From the NCBI GenBank assembly GCA_964531165.1, contig CAZHEA010000048.1:1-24586 (forward strand): a DNA stretch of 24,586 bases, read 5' to 3'. This DNA is from SZUA-229 sp964531165. GTDB lineage: Bacteria > Pseudomonadota > Gammaproteobacteria > SZUA-229. Below the pieces are notes generated by a model that was given only the letters and a program-made list of their open reading frames with translations, was not told the DNA's origin and did not search any database. Positions 1 through 7,241 of this stretch are shown piece after piece. A program made the position numbers and the translations under genes. How positions within the stretch are numbered: the stretch's first letter is position 1; each line of letters opens with the position of its first letter.

Positions 1-582
1 GTAGAACTTATCTTTAACCAGGTTATCCGGGTTATAGAATGAGAACAGGAAGAATATCGCAAGACCGGCTAAACCCAGTAGTAGTACTAGAGTGATAACT
101 GTTTTACGGCCTTTCAGTACCGTGAATGCAATGTTATACAAAAATGAGAGAGCGACAATAACAATGCCGATTTTGGTGATGGTAGGCTGCTCGAGAAATT
201 CTCGTCCCATGGTGGGTAGCAGTTCATTGCCGGTTATTTCTGCCAGTGTTGCATAAGGTACGGCAAGATAGCCTACAATGGTTAACACACCTGCGGCCAA
301 AAACACCCAGAACATAAGTTTAGCGAGAAACGGACTGTGCAGTTCGGTTTCGGCTTCTTCAGGTACCAGATAGTAGGCGGCGCCCATAAAGCCAAAGAGT
401 AACCAGACGATTAACAGGTTGGTATGCACCATGCGAGCAACGTTAAATGGAATTTCAGGGAATAGAAAATCCCCCATGACATACTGCAGCCCTATTATCA
501 GGCCAAATACAATTTGTCCGATAAATAAGCCTATCGCAGCGATAAAATACAGTTTTGCAACTGCCTGTGATTCATACTTCAT
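1..582 (-). CDS. norB: Nitric oxide reductase subunit B (partial, N-terminal 194 residues)
   Basis: This is the catalytic membrane subunit of cytochrome c-dependent nitric oxide reductase (cNOR), which reduces NO to N2O in the inner membrane with electrons passed on by NorC. The translated N-terminus (MKYESQAVAKLYFI...) matches the family start. The stretch ARMVHTNLLIVWLLFG carries His53, expected to be an axial ligand of the low-spin heme b, and is followed by GAAYYLVPEEAE, typical of NorB. Several hydrophobic segments are visible. The separate norC just upstream shows the short-chain cNOR type rather than quinol-dependent qNOR. The gene begins 12 bases after the norC stop, so the two are probably cotranscribed. 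The C-terminal part, with the FeB ligands, lies beyond the window edge, so integrity of the gene cannot be judged. Confidence 0.96.
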   Translation of the reverse strand, partial: MKYESQAVAKLYFIAAIGLFIGQIVFGLIIGLQYVMGDFLFPEIPFNVARMVHTNLLIVWLLFGFMGAAYYLVPEEAETELHSPFLAKLMFWVFLAAGVLTIVGYLAVPYATLAEITGNELLPTMGREFLEQPTITKIGIVIVALSFLYNIAFTVLKGRKTVITLVLLLGLAGLAIFFLFSFYNPDNLVKDKFY

Positions 583-594
583 TACGAGTACCCC

Positions 595-1029
595 TTAACC
601 TTGAATATTTGGTGGCCAGTTATTAGTGTCAATTTCAGATGCGTACTTCAGAAATTGGGCGATGGCTTCCAGTTCTTCTTCATTCAAATTAAACTGGGGC
701 ATACTACGTCGACCCGGTATACCTTCTTTCGGTCGACTTTTAATAAAGGCTTTAATGGCTTCAGTGCTGTTGCCAAATCGCTGGTAAACATTCACCAGCT
801 CTGGAGCAAAATAAGCACCTTCACCCATTAGCGTGTGGCAGCCAACACAGTTGTTGGTTTCCCATAGCATCTTGCCGTGGCGTACGGTATCAGTGAGGTT
901 TTCATGGTTATCCCGTTCTGGCCAGGCTTCATGGGTCTGGTAAGTGAGGGCTAAAAAGAGTAAAAAGAAAAACACGCTGCCACCATAAAAGATGTTACGT
1001 GCCATTGATTTAGTAAATACTTCAGACAT
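595..1029 (-). CDS. norC: Nitric oxide reductase subunit C (membrane-anchored cytochrome c)
   Basis: NorC is the electron-accepting cytochrome c subunit of cNOR, anchored in the inner membrane with its heme domain in the periplasm. The 144-aa protein has an uncleaved N-terminal membrane segment (about residues 12-30). A single c-type heme motif CVGCH follows (Cys61, Cys64, His65), and Met110 in RRSMPQF is a good distal ligand. Length agrees with the family (about 145-150 aa). It is the first gene of the norCB operon. A perfect Fnr/Dnr-type box lies about 63-76 bases upstream of its start codon, so NO-dependent activation by the divergent regulator is likely. Confidence 0.96.
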   Translation of the reverse strand: MSEVFTKSMARNIFYGGSVFFFLLFLALTYQTHEAWPERDNHENLTDTVRHGKMLWETNNCVGCHTLMGEGAYFAPELVNVYQRFGNSTEAIKAFIKSRPKEGIPGRRSMPQFNLNEEELEAIAQFLKYASEIDTNNWPPNIQG

Positions 1030-1061
1030 ATCGCAGTATCCTCATGTTTGTAGGTATATAA

Positions 1062-1105
1062 GTATTAAACAATGTTGTAGGCTGCCAGACATTGATAATA
1101 GTCAA
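1062..1105 (-). promoter_or_regulatory. norCB promoter with Fnr/Dnr box
   Basis: A perfect TTGAT-N4-GTCAA palindrome at 1092-1105 matches the Fnr/Dnr/NnrR consensus. Reading leftward, a -10-like TAATAC sits at 1067-1062, so the box is centred about 43 bases before the expected transcription start, the usual place for a class II activator. The box lies in the divergent norC/dnr intergenic region. It is too close to the dnr start codon for simple class II activation of dnr, so it probably serves norCB. The site is read directly; its use is inferred. Confidence 0.8.
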
Positions 1106-1144
1106 GCTGCTATGGTGATAGACATATTTGTACAGGAGAGGAAA

Positions 1145-1816
1145 TTGACAGTTTTATATAAAGAGTTCGTAGAAAAAACGCATTTGTTTAAAGGGCTCGA
1201 AGTGCAGCAGGTAGAAAAAGTTTTGCAGCACTCCGCTTTACACAAGCTAAAAAAAGAGCAGACTTTATTCTCTCAGGGGGATGACGTCGGCAGTTTCTAT
1301 CTGGTGCTGAGTGGCATGGTGAAATTATTTCGTCTGTCACCGGATGGACAGGAAAAAGTGATTGAAGTCGTCAACAGTGGCGAAACTTTTGCTGAGGCAC
1401 TGATGTTTTTAGATAATCCAAATTTTCCAGTTTCCGCTTCGGCATTGAGCGAAGCGCAGGTGATTAGTTTTAGCGCTCCTGAGTTTTTAAAAATGTTGCA
1501 TCAAAACCCGACTACCTGCATTAGTTTATTAGGCTCAATGAGTCAACGTATTAGAGGGCTGGTGCAGGAAATAGATAATTTAAGTGTGCAAACCGGACGA
1601 CAGCGATTGGCTGCATATATAATCGAGCAGGCCGATGAAAATGGCAAATTACATTTGCCAATGGCAAAATCGGTACTGGCATCTCGCTTATCTATTAAAC
1701 CTGAAACCTTCTCCCGCATTATAAAACAACTGCGCAATAGTGAAACCATCACCGTGGATGGTGCTGATATACAAATTATTGATCAGGATCAGCTGGAAGA
1801 TTTTGCAATGGTATAA
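1145..1816 (+). CDS. dnr: Crp/Fnr-family NO-responsive regulator (Dnr/NnrR type)
   Basis: This is a transcription activator that in denitrifiers switches on nor (and often nir/nos) genes in response to NO. The 223-aa protein has an N-terminal cyclic-nucleotide-binding-like sensor domain (about residues 10-120), a dimerisation helix (about 125-150) and a C-terminal winged HTH with recognition helix near SIKPETFSRIIKQL. It lacks the N-terminal cysteine cluster of Fnr, as expected for Dnr/NnrR. I chose the TTG at 1145 because AGGAG (1134-1138) precedes it by six bases and the product length (223 aa) fits the family. An in-frame ATG at 1112 would add 11 residues and is a possible alternative. It is divergent from norCB and followed by NO-related genes. 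Confidence 0.88.
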   Translation: MTVLYKEFVEKTHLFKGLEVQQVEKVLQHSALHKLKKEQTLFSQGDDVGSFYLVLSGMVKLFRLSPDGQEKVIEVVNSGETFAEALMFLDNPNFPVSASALSEAQVISFSAPEFLKMLHQNPTTCISLLGSMSQRIRGLVQEIDNLSVQTGRQRLAAYIIEQADENGKLHLPMAKSVLASRLSIKPETFSRIIKQLRNSETITVDGADIQIIDQDQLEDFAMV

Positions 1817-1820
1817 ATAA

Positions 1821-1862
1821 TTGACTTTAGTTAAGGTTAAACAATAACTTACTGAATATGAT
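1821..1862 (+). promoter_or_regulatory. Degenerate Fnr/Dnr box and -10 before hemerythrin gene
   Basis: TTGAC-N4-GTTAA at 1821-1834 departs from the Fnr/Dnr consensus by one base in the second half-site and by a C at the end of the first. A good -10, TATGAT, lies at 1857-1862. The box centre is therefore about 41 bases before the predicted start of transcription, the class II activator position. This suggests that the hemerythrin-DUF2249-membrane protein genes have their own NO-responsive promoter just after dnr. The function is inferred from geometry. Confidence 0.55.
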
Positions 1863-1882
1863 ATCAGCTTCAAGGAGAATGT

Positions 1883-2332
1883 ATGGTATCAATTCAACGA
1901 GTTATGACCGCCGATCATAAAAAGTGTGATGAGCTATTTATCAGTGCAGAGCAGTTCGTTGCTAATAATAACTGGGATGCTGCTCAGCAACAGGCAGAAC
2001 AGTTTATTAGACATTTGCTAGCGCATTTTCAGCACGAAGAAAATATTCTATTTCCAGCATTTGAAGAAACCACGGGTATGCGAAATGGCCCGACACAAAT
2101 GATGCGTCATGAACATGATCAGATGAAATCTTTGGTTGTTGAGCTTGAGCTTGCGCTTAAGAGTAAAAATCAGGATCGTTATCTTGGACTTTCGGAAAGT
2201 TTGATGATTTTTATGCAGCAGCATAATATGAAAGAAGAACAAATTTTATATCCGATGATTGATGAAGATTGCGCTGATCGCGCTGAGGAACTAACCAGAG
2301 ATATTGTATCAACAGAGTCCAGTGCGGCATAA
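1883..2332 (+). CDS. Hemerythrin HHE domain protein, NO-module associated
   Basis: This is a 149-aa cytoplasmic four-helix bundle of the hemerythrin HHE-cation-binding family, predicted to hold a non-heme diiron centre. Candidate ligands in order are His12 (TADHKKC), His48/Glu52 (HLLAHFQHEENILFP), His76/His78 (MRHEHDQM), His114 and Glu118 (QQHNMKEEQ) and Asp127. Relatives encoded next to nor or dnr genes are linked to NO binding or repair of nitrosylated iron centres. The start is well supported by AGGAG at 1873-1877. The DUF2249 gene begins three bases after its stop, so the two are probably translationally coupled. The exact role (NO sensing, storage or iron-sulfur repair) cannot be told from the sequence. 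Confidence 0.9.
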   Translation: MVSIQRVMTADHKKCDELFISAEQFVANNNWDAAQQQAEQFIRHLLAHFQHEENILFPAFEETTGMRNGPTQMMRHEHDQMKSLVVELELALKSKNQDRYLGLSESLMIFMQQHNMKEEQILYPMIDEDCADRAEELTRDIVSTESSAA

Positions 2333-2335
2333 GTT

Positions 2336-2593
2336 ATGTGCAAGGAAATTGTACTGGATGTTCATGATTTGCCACCACCAGCACCGTTTGATGTTGTGAT
2401 GGAGAAGCTACCCCATTTAAAACCAGGTGAGTATATAAAAATGCTACATCGTATGCAGCCATTTCCACTTTACGACATTCTTCTGGAAAATGGTTTCAGG
2501 TATAAAGTGATTGATGGTGAGTTTGGTTTCGATATTTATATCTGGCAGGCAAAAGATAAAGTCAGTGGCGAACAAATTAAACATTTTCAATAA
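2336..2593 (+). CDS. DUF2249 domain protein (TusA-like fold)
   Basis: This small 85-aa protein matches the DUF2249 pattern: an opening strand (EIVLDVHDLPPPAPFDVV), a helix, the LKPGEYIKMLHRMQPFPLYDIL segment and an aromatic C-terminal strand (FGFDIYIWQAK). DUF2249 proteins are often encoded next to hemerythrin and nitrate/NO respiration genes. Their biochemical role is unsettled, and sulfur-carrier-like or metal-related functions have been suggested from the fold. No transmembrane segment is present. It follows the hemerythrin gene with a 3-base gap, so the two are expected to be made together. Confidence 0.85.
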   Translation: MCKEIVLDVHDLPPPAPFDVVMEKLPHLKPGEYIKMLHRMQPFPLYDILLENGFRYKVIDGEFGFDIYIWQAKDKVSGEQIKHFQ

Positions 2594-2632
2594 AATAAAT
2601 TTGATAATCATAAACTTTATCCAATACAGATT

Positions 2633-3913
2633 ATGAATTACACCCAACTATCGTTAGAGCAGGCACCCGATATCTGGTCACCTCTGCGATTTTTTATCAG
2701 TGCGCCTTTATTTGCTATCGCGGCAGTTGTGTTGTTAATGTTCACCGGCCCGGATGTCTTTCAAAATCGCTGGTTACCTCAAACACTTGGCATTACTCAT
2801 TTATTAACCCTCGGGTTTATTAGTATGGTGATGATGGGTGCATTGTTTCAATTGTTACCGGTATTGGCAGGAAGTGCAATTTACCGGTCAAAATACAGCA
2901 GTAAAGCCATTCACAGACTGATGGTTGTCGGTGTGGTTTTATTCTGTAGTGGCTTATATCTTTCTAATTCACAAATTATAAAATTCAGTCTGTTTTTTCT
3001 GCTACCCGCAATTTTTATTTTTCTGGTTTTAGTATCGATAGCATTGTATAAAGCGAGCTCGAAGTTTGCTTCGGCGAAAGGCATGCGATTTTCAGTGGCG
3101 GCACTCTGGTTAGCGTTCATGATTGGTGGTCTGTTAGCCGCCGGTAGTGCATGGAGTGAGGTGCCGTTACTAAGAGAGTTTACCAATTTGCATCTGGTCT
3201 GGGCTGCATTAGGCTGGGTTATGACGATGATTGTGGCTATTTCATTTCAGGTTATACCGATGTTCCAGGTGACCAGTGAATATAGTGAGTATTTTAAACG
3301 CTGGTTTTTTATTGTTCTATTCGCCTGTATTTTATTGTTGTCTATAGAACCGTTTATTGGCTTCTTTTCAGAAAAACTTTTCACCGTTAGTCTTTATTTG
3401 TTGATCAGTATTTTGTTGGTGTTGTTTTCTGTTATTAGCATAAAGCTATTATTACAGCGTAAAAAACGTCTGGCAGATGGTAGTCTGTATTACTGGTTAA
3501 CGGGTCTAGGTTCGCTTATTTTAAGTGTACTGGCATTTAACGTTGAAATGCTGTTCAGTTATAACTTGCATGTTTTTGTCGGGTTTGTTTTTTTTGTTGG
3601 CTTTGTGATGTCGGTTGTTAATGGCATGTTATTTAAAATTGTGCCATTTTTAGTGTGGCTGCATTTAAATAAAAAGCTCGCATTCAGTGATAAAGGCTTA
3701 TCTTCTGTGCCGACAATGAATGAAGTGATTAGCCGTAAAAAAATGTACCGGCAATATTTATTACATGCCTGTGCACTGCTATTAACCGCATTAAGCTTTT
3801 TTCTGCCGGCGTATTTTTTTTATATCGCGATGATCGTCTGGTTGGTGAATTTTAGCTTGTTATACATTTATTTATTACAGGCGGTACGCATGTATTATAG
3901 CTGCCTGAAATAA
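2633..3913 (+). CDS. Polytopic membrane protein, NnrS-like, in NO module
   Basis: This 426-aa inner-membrane protein has about 12 predicted helices. Conserved-looking histidines sit in helices: ITHLLTLGFISMVMMGALFQLLPVLAG, NLHLVWAALGWVMTM (followed by FQVIPMF) and NLHVFVGFVFFVGFVMSVVNGMLFKIVPF. The HLLTLGF...GALFQLLPV pattern resembles NnrS and heme-copper-oxidase-like proteins encoded with denitrification genes, which suggests heme or copper binding. It is not close enough for me to name it firmly. It follows DUF2249 by 39 bases in the same direction and ends 9 bases before the convergent NlpC/P60 gene, so there is almost no room for a separate terminator. A role in tolerance to NO or its iron complexes is inferred from family and context. 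Confidence 0.72.
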   Translation: MNYTQLSLEQAPDIWSPLRFFISAPLFAIAAVVLLMFTGPDVFQNRWLPQTLGITHLLTLGFISMVMMGALFQLLPVLAGSAIYRSKYSSKAIHRLMVVGVVLFCSGLYLSNSQIIKFSLFFLLPAIFIFLVLVSIALYKASSKFASAKGMRFSVAALWLAFMIGGLLAAGSAWSEVPLLREFTNLHLVWAALGWVMTMIVAISFQVIPMFQVTSEYSEYFKRWFFIVLFACILLLSIEPFIGFFSEKLFTVSLYLLISILLVLFSVISIKLLLQRKKRLADGSLYYWLTGLGSLILSVLAFNVEMLFSYNLHVFVGFVFFVGFVMSVVNGMLFKIVPFLVWLHLNKKLAFSDKGLSSVPTMNEVISRKKMYRQYLLHACALLLTALSFFLPAYFFYIAMIVWLVNFSLLYIYLLQAVRMYYSCLK

Positions 3914-3922
3914 TACCTATAA

Positions 3923-4387
3923 TTAATAGCGGCGTGACATCCAGTAGGCATCAGCCCAGTAAGCATTATTAAGTTGTGACTTTGTAACTCCGCGACTGGT
4001 AGATGCATGAATGAACTCTCCTTTGCCCACATAAATCCCAACGTGCCGAATTTTCCAGCCGGTTTTGAAAAATACCAGATCACCCGGACGTAGGTTTTTT
4101 ACAGCAACCGCTTTACCATTTTCTGACATCAGTTCAGTCGTTCGCGGAATGTTTTTATTAAGTTTTTGCTTGTAAGTGATCTGTACAAAGCCCGAACAGT
4201 CAACACCTCTTTTTGACATGCCGCCATTACGATACTTCACACCACGCCATTCATTGTATTGGCTATAAAGTTTTTTTACGGTGGCTGAGTCGCTAGTGGA
4301 AATGTGTGCTGGTGGGGCAGGTGCTTTATGATTACTGCAAGCCGATAATAGTAGTAATAAAAGTAGAGGGGCAAAGGACTTAGGCAT
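3923..4387 (-). CDS. NlpC/P60 family lipoprotein, predicted peptidoglycan endopeptidase
   Basis: This 154-aa lipoprotein has a signal peptide ending in the lipobox LLSAC (Cys17), followed by an NlpC/P60 cysteine peptidase domain. The catalytic Cys64 is in GVDCSGF, His115 in IRHVGIYVG, and a third polar residue, His127, in FIHAST. Spr/MepS- and NlpC-like enzymes of this size cut peptide cross-links or stems in peptidoglycan in the periplasm, tethered to a membrane by lipid. No substrate-targeting domain is present. The gene is preceded by a repeat-rich spacer (4421-4602) and stands apart in function from its neighbours. Confidence 0.92.
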   Translation of the reverse strand: MPKSFAPLLLLLLLSACSNHKAPAPPAHISTSDSATVKKLYSQYNEWRGVKYRNGGMSKRGVDCSGFVQITYKQKLNKNIPRTTELMSENGKAVAVKNLRPGDLVFFKTGWKIRHVGIYVGKGEFIHASTSRGVTKSQLNNAYWADAYWMSRRY

Positions 4388-4420
4388 TTTTTTAAATATG
4401 TCCGTTTGTGTCGAGGTTAA

Positions 4421-4602
4421 GTGGTCGGAGTCAAATTTCGCGCCATCGGGGTCGGAGCTAAATTTGATACGTCAGCTCTCGCCATCGGGGTCGGAGTCAA
4501 ATTTGATACGTCAGCTCTTACGCCATCGGGGTCGGAGTCAAATTTGATACGTCAGCTCTTAAAATTTTGAAAGATGGTAATATCAAATTTGACTCCGACC
4601 CC
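4421..4602. repeat. Array of GGGGTCGGAGTC repeats with terminal inverted copy
   Basis: Three near-identical 39-bp units (4441-4479, 4480-4518, 4521-4559) follow a partial copy at 4421-4438. Each contains CGCCATCGGGGTCGGAG, TCAAATTTGATACGTCAGCTCT or a one-step variant. A perfect 22-bp inverted copy of part of the last unit (4528-4549) lies at 4581-4602, giving a strong hairpin with a 31-base loop. The terminal motif is shared with elements at 20514-20587 and 20799-20873. Such GGGGTC...-ended palindromes are typical of REP-like or MITE-like mobile repeats. The array lies between the LysR and NlpC genes. Confidence 0.85.
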
Positions 4603-4650
4603 TTAAACCCAACCCAAACCCAACCCAACAGTGACACACGTACCCATGTA

Positions 4651-5538
4651 TTAGTCAGATATACTAACCTGTTTCAAAATTTCAGCCAGCTGTTTTGTTG
4701 CCGGGCCAACGCAATTTAAATCGGCATACACCAGATACAATATTGCGGTATGCCTGCCACCTTCACTTAAGGGCAGGGGCTTTAAGGTATTATCTTTTAA
4801 CTGCGCTTCTATTTCAATTTCAGGTAACCAGCCAAACCCCAGGCCATTTGATATGATTTTTCGGGCAGACTCCAGACTATTCACCGCCCAGCGTCGCGAG
4901 TCACTGAGCCAGCCCGCATCAATACTTTTACTACCGGAATCACTCACCATGACATGGGTTTCCCGATGTAAGTCATGGCTGTTCAGGCTGCGGTTTAGCT
5001 GATGCAAAGGATGGTCAGGGTGGGCTACCGCAATAAAATTAACCTGTATCAGCTCGTCGCCTAAAAATCCCTGGGGAATAAAAGGGGTTATAACCAGGTC
5101 AGAACAGCCTTCAAGCAGAGCGTCTTCTGCCCCGGATAACACCACTTCCTGTAAACGAATGCGGGTGTTGCTGTTGAGCGATTCAAAAGCTTTTAATGCG
5201 TTCATTAAATAACGGGTTGGGAAGGCGGACTCGGTTGTCAGACGAATCTCAGATTCCCAGCCCTGTTGCAGATGATGAGCCTGTTGTTCAATGGCACTGG
5301 CATCTGCCAATAGCTGGCGCGATCGTTGTAACAGGTTTTGTCCCGCTTCGCTCAATACCGCTTTACGGCCTTCGATATGGAGTAATTTCAGGCCAAGCTG
5401 CTCTTGCAGACGATTAACCGCGTAACTGACAGATGACTGGCTGCGGTGTAATTGTTCAGCTGCCTGTGCAAAACCGCCATTATCTATAACGGATTGCAGT
5501 GCACGCCATTGATCGAGGGTGACTTTAGGGGATTTCAT
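4651..5538 (-). CDS. LysR-family transcriptional regulator
   Basis: This 295-aa protein has the LysR layout: an N-terminal winged HTH (about residues 5-65, with GGFAQAAEQLHRSQSSVSYAVNRLQEQLG), a linker helix, and an effector-binding domain resembling a periplasmic-binding-protein fold (about 90-290). It is divergent from doxX with 113 bases between the start codons. A symmetric site with LysR geometry at 5551-5567 lies next to its own start. It probably controls itself and the DoxX-reductase-pirin genes. The effector is unknown; a quinone or electrophile would fit the neighbours, which is inference. Confidence 0.93.
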   Translation of the reverse strand: MKSPKVTLDQWRALQSVIDNGGFAQAAEQLHRSQSSVSYAVNRLQEQLGLKLLHIEGRKAVLSEAGQNLLQRSRQLLADASAIEQQAHHLQQGWESEIRLTTESAFPTRYLMNALKAFESLNSNTRIRLQEVVLSGAEDALLEGCSDLVITPFIPQGFLGDELIQVNFIAVAHPDHPLHQLNRSLNSHDLHRETHVMVSDSGSKSIDAGWLSDSRRWAVNSLESARKIISNGLGFGWLPEIEIEAQLKDNTLKPLPLSEGGRHTAILYLVYADLNCVGPATKQLAEILKQVSISD

Positions 5539-5550
5539 GACAATACTATA

Positions 5551-5567
5551 TATCTAAATTATAGATA
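5551..5567. promoter_or_regulatory. Putative LysR operator
   Basis: TATCTA-AATTA-TAGATA is a perfect 6-5-6 palindrome and contains ATC-N9-GAT, the T-N11-A form typical of LysR recognition sites. It lies 13-29 bases upstream of the LysR start and 85-101 bases upstream of doxX, a position consistent with autorepression plus divergent control. Binding is not shown. Confidence 0.6.
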
Positions 5568-5651
5568 CTTAAAGGCTAAATTATGCGCTTTTTAATCTAA
5601 TTCGTAGGTTCATAATGGATTCCAGTATTAATTAACAAACAGGAAAGCATT

Positions 5652-6032
5652 ATGAATAACATAATTGAATTAACCGCCCGCGTGTTTCTAGGCCATATCT
5701 TTTTACTGGCAGGTTTAAATAAGCTGGGTGCAGGCTATGCAGGAACCGCCGGTTATATGGAAAGTGTCGGTGTCCCGGGTGCTTTATTGCCGGCGGTGAT
5801 TGCGCTGGAGATTATTGGCGGCTTGATGGTGATGGCTGGATTTAAAACAAAGTGGGCAGCGTATGCTCTGGCCGGATTTACATTAGTGGCTGGTGTGATC
5901 TTTCATTCAAATTTAGCTGATCAGATGCAGATGATTCTGTTTATGAAGAATGTGAGTATTGCAGGTGGTTTGTTATTGCTGTCGGTTCACGGTGCGGGTG
6001 GGTTGAGTGTGGATAGTAAATTCAACAAATAA
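5652..6032 (+). CDS. DoxX family membrane protein
   Basis: This small integral membrane protein (126 aa, four predicted helices) is of the DoxX family. Typical features are ARVFLGHIFLLAGLNKL near the N-terminus, ALEIIGGLMVMAGF in the middle and MKNVSIAGGLLLLSVHGAG near the end. Members are found with redox and thiol-stress genes and some relate to quinone-linked oxidation, but the biochemical role of this one is not known. A ribosome binding site (AGGAAAG) precedes the ATG. It is followed by a palindromic repeat element that starts right after the stop codon, then by the glutathionyl-hydroquinone reductase and pirin genes in the same direction. Confidence 0.9.
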   Translation: MNNIIELTARVFLGHIFLLAGLNKLGAGYAGTAGYMESVGVPGALLPAVIALEIIGGLMVMAGFKTKWAAYALAGFTLVAGVIFHSNLADQMQMILFMKNVSIAGGLLLLSVHGAGGLSVDSKFNK

Positions 6033-6033
6033 C

Positions 6034-6122
6034 TGTCATTTCTGCGAATGCAGGAATCCAGTGACTTAATTGCATATATAAAAGCATATAGACACTGGAT
6101 ATCTGCCTTCGCAGGTATGACG
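6034..6122. repeat. MITE-like inverted repeat element
   Basis: Two 30-bp arms (6034-6063 and 6093-6122) are imperfect inverted copies. They begin with TGTCATTTCTGCGAATGCAG and end with TCGCAGGTATGACG, and both carry the inner motif ATCCAGTG/CACTGGAT. The loop is 29 bases of AT-rich DNA. Similar GTCATTCCTGCG... palindromes are scattered, non-coding repeats in many proteobacterial genomes. The element starts one base after the doxX stop and could form a strong hairpin in the transcript between doxX and the next gene. Confidence 0.8.
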
Positions 6123-6253
6123 AAGTTTGATTATTGATCTCCATGTCTAATAAAACTGAAAAATCGGTATCACCATATATAGCTGGGTATTCATACCATT
6201 TTTTAAAAGTTAACGTGATAGCAGTGATATTTAATATAAAACAGGAGCAAAAA

Positions 6254-7213
6254 ATGGGCATGCTAATAAATGGCAAACTGGTCAATGACTGGCTCGAAAA
6301 AGAAATAGACGCAGGCGAGTTCAAACGTATGGAGTCGACCTTTAGAAACTGGATAACCGCCGACGGCAGTTCAAAGTTTAAAGCCGAAACCGGTCGTTAT
6401 CATTTATATGTTTCCAATGCCTGCCCCTGGGCGCATCGTACGGTAATTTTTAGAATGCTGAAACAACTGGAAAGCATTATTGGTCTGTCGGTAGTTGAAG
6501 CAGATATGCTGGACGATGGCTGGACCTTTTCAGAGCAGGGTGAATATGTAGATCATTTACATGGTTTTAAATATGCACATGAAATTTACACCCATGCAGA
6601 TAAAAATTTTACCGGCCAGATAACGGTACCTATTTTATGGGATAAAAAACTCAATACGATTGTAAACAATGAATCATCAGAAATTATTCGCATGTTGAAT
6701 TCAGAATTTAATGAGTTTACCCCTGTTAAAACAGATTTTTATCCGGCACATTTGCAGGATGAAATTAATCAAGTTAACCAGCCGATATATGATTATATTA
6801 ACAATGGTGTTTATCGTTGCGGGTTTGCGACTTCACAGGCAGCCTATGAAAAAGCTTTTGATAGACTGTTTAATGAACTGGAGCAGGTAGAGAAAATATT
6901 GTCTGCGAAGCGCTATCTATTAGGTGATGAAATAACCGAAGCCGACTGGCGACTGTTTACCACCCTGATACGGTTTGATGCGGTGTATGTAGGTCATTTT
7001 AAATGTAATTTAAAGCGCATAGAAGATTACCCGAGTCTTTCAAACTATCTACGTGAGTTGTATCAGATACCGGGTGTTGCAGAAACTGTCGATATTGATT
7101 ATATCAAACGGCATTATTATTTTAGCCATACCAGCGTTAATCCGACGCAGTTAATTCCGAAGGGACCGGTTTTAAATTTTAACTGCATACATAACCGGGC
7201 CGAAAAATTTTAA
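6254..7213 (+). CDS. yqjG: Glutathionyl-hydroquinone reductase (YqjG/ECM4 family)
   Basis: This 319-aa cytoplasmic Xi-class glutathione transferase reduces glutathionyl-hydroquinones. The catalytic cysteine is Cys57 in VSNACPWAHR, preceded by the family N-terminus (GRYHLYVSN) and followed by the thioredoxin-like segment to about residue 150 (TVPILWDKK...NNESSEIIRMLN). An alpha-helical C-terminal domain (about 170-310, with GDEITEADWRLFTTLIRFD) follows. I chose the ATG at 6254, which has AGGAG 6 bases upstream; an upstream in-frame ATG at 6134 adds a non-homologous stretch. Length agrees with the E. coli protein (about 328 aa). It is grouped with doxX and a pirin, a common partnership in quinone/electrophile detoxification. 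Confidence 0.93.
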   Translation: MGMLINGKLVNDWLEKEIDAGEFKRMESTFRNWITADGSSKFKAETGRYHLYVSNACPWAHRTVIFRMLKQLESIIGLSVVEADMLDDGWTFSEQGEYVDHLHGFKYAHEIYTHADKNFTGQITVPILWDKKLNTIVNNESSEIIRMLNSEFNEFTPVKTDFYPAHLQDEINQVNQPIYDYINNGVYRCGFATSQAAYEKAFDRLFNELEQVEKILSAKRYLLGDEITEADWRLFTTLIRFDAVYVGHFKCNLKRIEDYPSLSNYLRELYQIPGVAETVDIDYIKRHYYFSHTSVNPTQLIPKGPVLNFNCIHNRAEKF

Positions 7214-7241
7214 TTGAATGACATTAAATCAGGAGAAACTT

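Noticed and set aside
2601..2614. Fnr/Dnr-like TTGAT-N4-ATAAA before the NnrS-like gene
   Set aside because: The site is so close to the start codon that a class II start of transcription would fall inside the gene; the second half also departs from consensus.
4421..4602. CRISPR-like direct repeats
   Set aside because: The units are adjacent, with no unique spacers of constant size and no cas genes; one copy is inverted.
4603..4628. Telomere-like AACCCA repeats
   Set aside because: Only about four irregular units; too short for a structural role and probably simple-sequence DNA.
6022..6324. 100-codon reverse frame over the MITE-like element
   Set aside because: It covers the palindromic repeat and the start of the reductase gene; the product has no recognisable domain and there is no ribosome site.
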